A DNA stretch of 7,672 nucleotides from Pseudomonadota bacterium (lineage in GTDB: Bacteria > Pseudomonadota > Gammaproteobacteria > Xanthomonadales > Xanthomonadaceae), in contig JAFAFY010000029.1 in assembly GCA_023423235.1 (NCBI GenBank), positions 1-7,672 on the forward strand, written 5' to 3'. Shown here in pieces: positions 5,341 to 7,672 of the stretch; the stretch's first letter is position 1; each line of letters starts with the position of its first letter. The notes beneath the pieces were generated by a model that did not search any database, had not been told where the DNA came from, and worked only from the letters and a program-made list of their open reading frames with translations. A program made the translations under genes and the position numbers.

Positions 5341-6152
5341 TGCCAGCAGCAATGCGTCATTGGCTGGTCTTCCCAGTCGCGTTCGCGGCGGCCCTCGTGG
5401 CCGCCGCGCCCGCGTCCGCGCAGCGCGTCAGCCTTGCCGACCGGGTGGCCGCACTCGAGGCGCGCTCGGGCGACAACAGTGCCAACCTGGACCTGCTCAA
5501 CCAGGTCAACCAGCTGCGTCAGGAAATCCAGGCGCTGCGGTCGCAGGTCGAAGACCTGCAGCAGCAGAACGAGCAGCTCAAGTCCAGCAACCGCAGCCAG
5601 TACCTGGACATCGACGGACGCCTGAACCGCCTCGAAGGCGGCGCGGCACCGGCCGCTGGACTGCCCGATCTCGTCGGGGGCGCAACTGCAGCCCCCGCGA
5701 CGCCGGCGGCTTCCGAACGCACGCCCACGATCCACGGCGATCGCAGTGCGATCGCCAACATGGCTGATGAGCGTAGCGCCTACGAACACGCGTTCGATGC
5801 GCTCAAGAATGCCCGCTACGCCGAATCCGCCGAGCTGTTCCAGCAGTTCCTGCAGCAGTATCCGCAGGGCAGCTACGCGCCCAACGCGATCTACTGGCTG
5901 GGCGAGAGCTATTACGTCACCCAGAATTATCCGCTGGCCGAGGAGCAGTTCCGTGCCCTCATCCAGCGCTATCCGACCCACGACAAGACGCCCGGCGCGC
6001 TGCTCAAGGTCGGGCTGTCGCAGTACGGCATGAAGGATCTCGATGCGGCCGAGACCACGCTCGAATCGGTCGGCAGGCAGTATCCCGGCACCGACGCCGC
6101 GCGCACCGCATCCGACCGCCTCCGCGCGATCCAGCTCTCGCGCCTGCGCTAG
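5340..6152 (+). CDS. cpoB: CpoB (YbgF), periplasmic coiled-coil/TPR coordinator of cell division
   Basis: CpoB is a periplasmic protein that interacts with TolA and with the PBP1B-LpoB cell-wall synthase, coordinating Tol constriction with septal peptidoglycan synthesis in E. coli. From ATG 5340 it has 270 residues: a Sec signal peptide ending APASA before QRVSLADRV; a trimerising coiled coil from LADRVAALEARS through LNQVNQLRQEIQALRSQVEDL to LDIDGRLNRLEGG; an Ala/Pro linker; and a TPR region beginning AYEHAFDALKNARYAESAELF, followed by YWLGESYYVTQNYPLAEEQF and further helices. ATG 5340 overlaps the pal stop and favours re-initiation. ATG 5352 would give an equally good signal peptide starting MRHWLVF and may be the true start; neither has a clear Shine-Dalgarno. 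Family identity is secure; the start could be off by four codons. Confidence 0.94.
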   Translation: MPAAMRHWLVFPVAFAAALVAAAPASAQRVSLADRVAALEARSGDNSANLDLLNQVNQLRQEIQALRSQVEDLQQQNEQLKSSNRSQYLDIDGRLNRLEGGAAPAAGLPDLVGGATAAPATPAASERTPTIHGDRSAIANMADERSAYEHAFDALKNARYAESAELFQQFLQQYPQGSYAPNAIYWLGESYYVTQNYPLAEEQFRALIQRYPTHDKTPGALLKVGLSQYGMKDLDAAETTLESVGRQYPGTDAARTASDRLRAIQLSRLR

Positions 6153-6155
6153 TCC

Positions 6156-6836
6156 ATGACCGTCGTCGCGCCCGATGCGGTCGCCGCATCCCAGGCCGAC
6201 CGACTCAAGCTCACCGAAGTCTTCCTCTCGCTGCAGGGCGAGGCGCGCGATGCCGGCTGGCCGACGGTCTTCGTCCGCCTGACCGGATGCCCGCTCCGCT
6301 GCACCTATTGCGATACCGCCTATGCGTTCCATGGCGGCGAGTGGTGGCAGATCGACGACATCCTGGCCGAGGTCGCGCGCCATGGCGTGCGCCACGTCTG
6401 CGTGACCGGTGGCGAGCCACTGGCGCAGAAGCGCTGCATCGGCCTGCTGCGGCGGCTCTGCGATGCCGGCTACCAGGTGTCGCTGGAGACCTCGGGTGCG
6501 CTGGACATCGGCGCGGTCGACCCGCGGGTGAGCCGCGTGCTCGACATCAAGACCCCCGATTCCGGCGAGGCGCACCGCAATCTCTGGGACAACCTGCCGC
6601 TGCTGACCGCGCACGACCAGGTCAAGCTGGTCATCTGCTCGCGCGGCGACTACGAGTGGGCCCGCGACGTGGTGGCGACGCACCGGCTGGCAGAGCGCTG
6701 CGACGTGCTGTTCTCGCCCAGCAAGGGCCAGCTGTCCGCGCGCGATCTGGCCGACTGGATCGTGGCCGACCGCCTGCCGGTGCGGTTCCAGATGCAGTTG
6801 CACAAGCTGCTGTGGAACGACGAGCCGGGACGGTGA
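6156..6836 (+). CDS. queE: QueE, 7-carboxy-7-deazaguanine synthase (radical SAM)
   Basis: QueE is a cytoplasmic radical SAM enzyme that contracts the ring of 6-carboxytetrahydropterin (CPH4) to 7-carboxy-7-deazaguanine (CDG) in the queuosine precursor pathway. The 226 residues contain LTEVFLSLQGEARDAGWPTVFVRLTGC, the family opening, and the cluster-binding CX3CX2C motif GCPLRCTYCDT (Cys45, Cys49, Cys52). These are followed by VTGGEPLAQ (SAM-binding GGEP at 85-88), LETSG (110-114) and VLDIKTPDSG (128-137). The C-terminal RFQMQLHKLLW resembles the QueE family ending. It starts three bases after cpoB with no clear Shine-Dalgarno, so it probably depends on re-initiation from cpoB. Its product is the substrate of QueC, encoded next. 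Confidence 0.96.
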   Translation: MTVVAPDAVAASQADRLKLTEVFLSLQGEARDAGWPTVFVRLTGCPLRCTYCDTAYAFHGGEWWQIDDILAEVARHGVRHVCVTGGEPLAQKRCIGLLRRLCDAGYQVSLETSGALDIGAVDPRVSRVLDIKTPDSGEAHRNLWDNLPLLTAHDQVKLVICSRGDYEWARDVVATHRLAERCDVLFSPSKGQLSARDLADWIVADRLPVRFQMQLHKLLWNDEPGR

Positions 6837-6901
6837 GGGCCCGCGATTGGTGATCGTTGCTCCGGAAGCGCGGTATCCGGCACCCGGCTGCGCTAGCCTT
6901 T

Positions 6902-6948
6902 CCCCGAATCCCGAATTCCGAATCCCGAATCCCGAATCCCGAATCCCC
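6902..6948 (+). repeat. Six tandem 7-bp units (consensus TCCCGAA) directly upstream of queC
   Basis: Units lie at 6902-6908, 6909-6915, 6916-6922, 6923-6929, 6930-6936 and 6937-6943, followed by a partial TCCCC at 6944-6948. Four units are exactly TCCCGAA and the other two differ at one base each. The block ends on the base before the queC ATG and fills the 5' region where a ribosome binding site would be expected. Confidence 0.92.
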
Positions 6949-7623
6949 ATGAAGAACGCAGTCGTCCTGTTGTCTGGAGGCATGGACTCCGCCGCCGTCG
7001 TCGCCGTCGCCCGTGAACAGGGCTATGCCGTGCACGCGCTGAGCGTGCGCTACGGGCAGCGGCATACCTCCGAACTCGACGCGGCCAGCCGGGTTGCCAA
7101 GGCGCTGGGCGTCGCGGCGCACAAGGTCGTCGATGTCGACCTGCGCGCGTTCGGCGGCTCCGCGCTGACCGACGACATCGAGGTGCCGGAGGCGGGCGGG
7201 GCTGGGATTCCTTCGACCTACGTGCCGGCGCGCAACACCATCATGCTCTCGCTTGCGCTGGGCTGGGCCGAGGTCCTGGGCGCGGCCGACATCTTCTGTG
7301 GCGTCAACGCGGTCGACTATTCCGGCTATCCGGATTGCCGTCCCGAGTTCATCGCGGCCTTCGAGCAGTTGGCCAACCTCGCCACCCGCGCCGGTGTCGA
7401 AGGTGCCGGCCTGCGCATCCACGCCCCGCTGCAGCGGATGAGCAAGGCCGAGATCGTCCGCGAGGGCGTCCGCCTGGGCGTGGATTTCGGCCAGACCGTC
7501 TCCTGCTATCGCGCCGATGCAGAGGGTCGCGCCTGCGGCCGCTGCGACGCCTGCCGCCTGCGCGCGGACGGCTTCGCGGCAGCCGGCGTGCCGGATCCCA
7601 CGCACTACGTCGACGCGGCCTGA
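6949..7623 (+). CDS. queC: QueC, 7-cyano-7-deazaguanine (preQ0) synthase
   Basis: QueC converts CDG, ammonia and ATP to preQ0, which later enzymes turn into queuosine at the tRNA wobble position. The 224 residues begin MKNAVVLLSGGMDSAAVV with the PP-loop SGGMDS at 9-14, followed by VRYGQRHTSELDAA (33-46). YVPARNTIMLSLA (91-103), GVNAVDYSGYPDCRPEF (118-134) and a zinc site of Cys186, Cys196, Cys199 and Cys202 (SCYRAD and CGRCDACRLRADGF) complete the family pattern. ATG 6949 gives the canonical N-terminus. The frame is open upstream to TTG 6847, but that extra sequence is mostly repeat-encoded and not family-like. No Shine-Dalgarno precedes the ATG: the bases before it are TCCCC at the end of a 7-bp repeat block. 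Confidence 0.96.
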   Translation: MKNAVVLLSGGMDSAAVVAVAREQGYAVHALSVRYGQRHTSELDAASRVAKALGVAAHKVVDVDLRAFGGSALTDDIEVPEAGGAGIPSTYVPARNTIMLSLALGWAEVLGAADIFCGVNAVDYSGYPDCRPEFIAAFEQLANLATRAGVEGAGLRIHAPLQRMSKAEIVREGVRLGVDFGQTVSCYRADAEGRACGRCDACRLRADGFAAAGVPDPTHYVDAA

Positions 7624-7635
7624 TGCGTTAGACTT

Positions 7636-7671
7636 GCGGCCGCCGCATGCCGGCCGCGGCGTCAGCGCCGC
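7636..7671 (+). terminator. Possible terminator: two GC-rich hairpins downstream of queC
   Basis: GCGGCCG (7636-7642) pairs exactly with CGGCCGC (7651-7657) around an eight-base loop. Overlapping its last bases, GCGGCG (7656-7661) pairs with CGCCGC (7666-7671) around TCAG. The two stems share bases 7656-7657, so at most one forms in full. They start 13 bases after the queC stop, where the transcript could end, but the window stops before any T-run would be visible. Confidence 0.35.
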
Positions 7672-7672
7672 C

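Noticed and set aside
6847..6948. Upstream extension of queC from TTG 6847
   Set aside because: The added residues come mostly from the stop-free repeat array and are unlike any QueC; the canonical N-terminus MKNAVVLLSGGMDS begins at 6949.
5325..6983. Long minus-strand open frame of over 500 codons opposite cpoB, queE and the queC start
   Set aside because: GC-rich coding DNA leaves antisense frames open. The translation is low-complexity Arg/Gly/Ala-rich with no recognisable domain, while the + strand encodes three clear families.
7624..7672. Start of a tRNA-Lys gene expected after queC from memory of related gene orders
   Set aside because: No acceptor stem, D-loop or anticodon sequence is present in the final 49 bases; only GC-rich inverted repeats are visible.

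Overview
This window is a GC-rich stretch of chromosome from a gammaproteobacterium. It is most likely a member of the Xanthomonadaceae/Lysobacteraceae (Lysobacter, Luteimonas or Xanthomonas-like). That assignment rests on the protein sequences, the gene order ruvB - ybgC - tolQ - tolR - tolA - tolB - pal - cpoB - queE - queC, and tandem 7-bp repeats at gene boundaries of a kind I associate with that family. No database search was possible, so the genus is inference.

Layout: all ten genes lie on the + strand and are tightly packed. The left edge (1-538) is the C-terminal half of ruvB, the Holliday-junction branch-migration motor. A short junction holding an inverted pair of 7-bp repeat blocks leads to ybgC (588-1037). 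The Tol-Pal envelope machine follows: tolQ (1044-1835), tolR (1896-2333), tolA (2334-3290), tolB (3427-4749), pal (4822-5340) and cpoB/ybgF (5340-6152). The last two genes are queE (6156-6836) and queC (6949-7623), which make the 7-deazaguanine precursor of queuosine for tRNA modification. The final 49 bases hold GC-rich hairpins and no recognisable gene.

How the genes work together: TolQ and TolR form a proton-motive-force-driven motor in the inner membrane. TolA spans the periplasm and contacts TolB and Pal. Pal anchors the outer membrane to peptidoglycan. CpoB is a periplasmic coiled-coil/TPR partner that links Tol to cell-wall synthesis during constriction, and YbgC is the acyl-CoA thioesterase that habitually leads the operon. 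QueE and QueC catalyse consecutive steps of preQ0 synthesis (CPH4 to CDG to preQ0). Their placement behind cpoB resembles the order I recall in Pseudomonas and other xanthomonads.

Spacing suggests translational coupling through much of the cluster: 6 bp between ybgC and tolQ, 0 bp between tolR and tolA, a 1-bp TGATG overlap of pal and cpoB, and 3 bp between cpoB and queE. The longer gaps are tolQ-tolR (60 bp, strong hairpin), tolA-tolB (136 bp, hairpins and short direct repeats), tolB-pal (72 bp, good ribosome binding site) and queE-queC (112 bp, six 7-bp repeat units ending one base before the queC ATG). No gene-free stretch exceeds 136 bp, and I found no promoter I could defend.

The content is conserved housekeeping; I see no mobile element, CRISPR, defence system or undescribed enzyme. 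The most interesting signal is the 7-bp repeat family. It is open in all six frames and has apparently supplied the C-terminal tail of RuvB, the N-terminal leader of YbgC and the immediate upstream region of queC.
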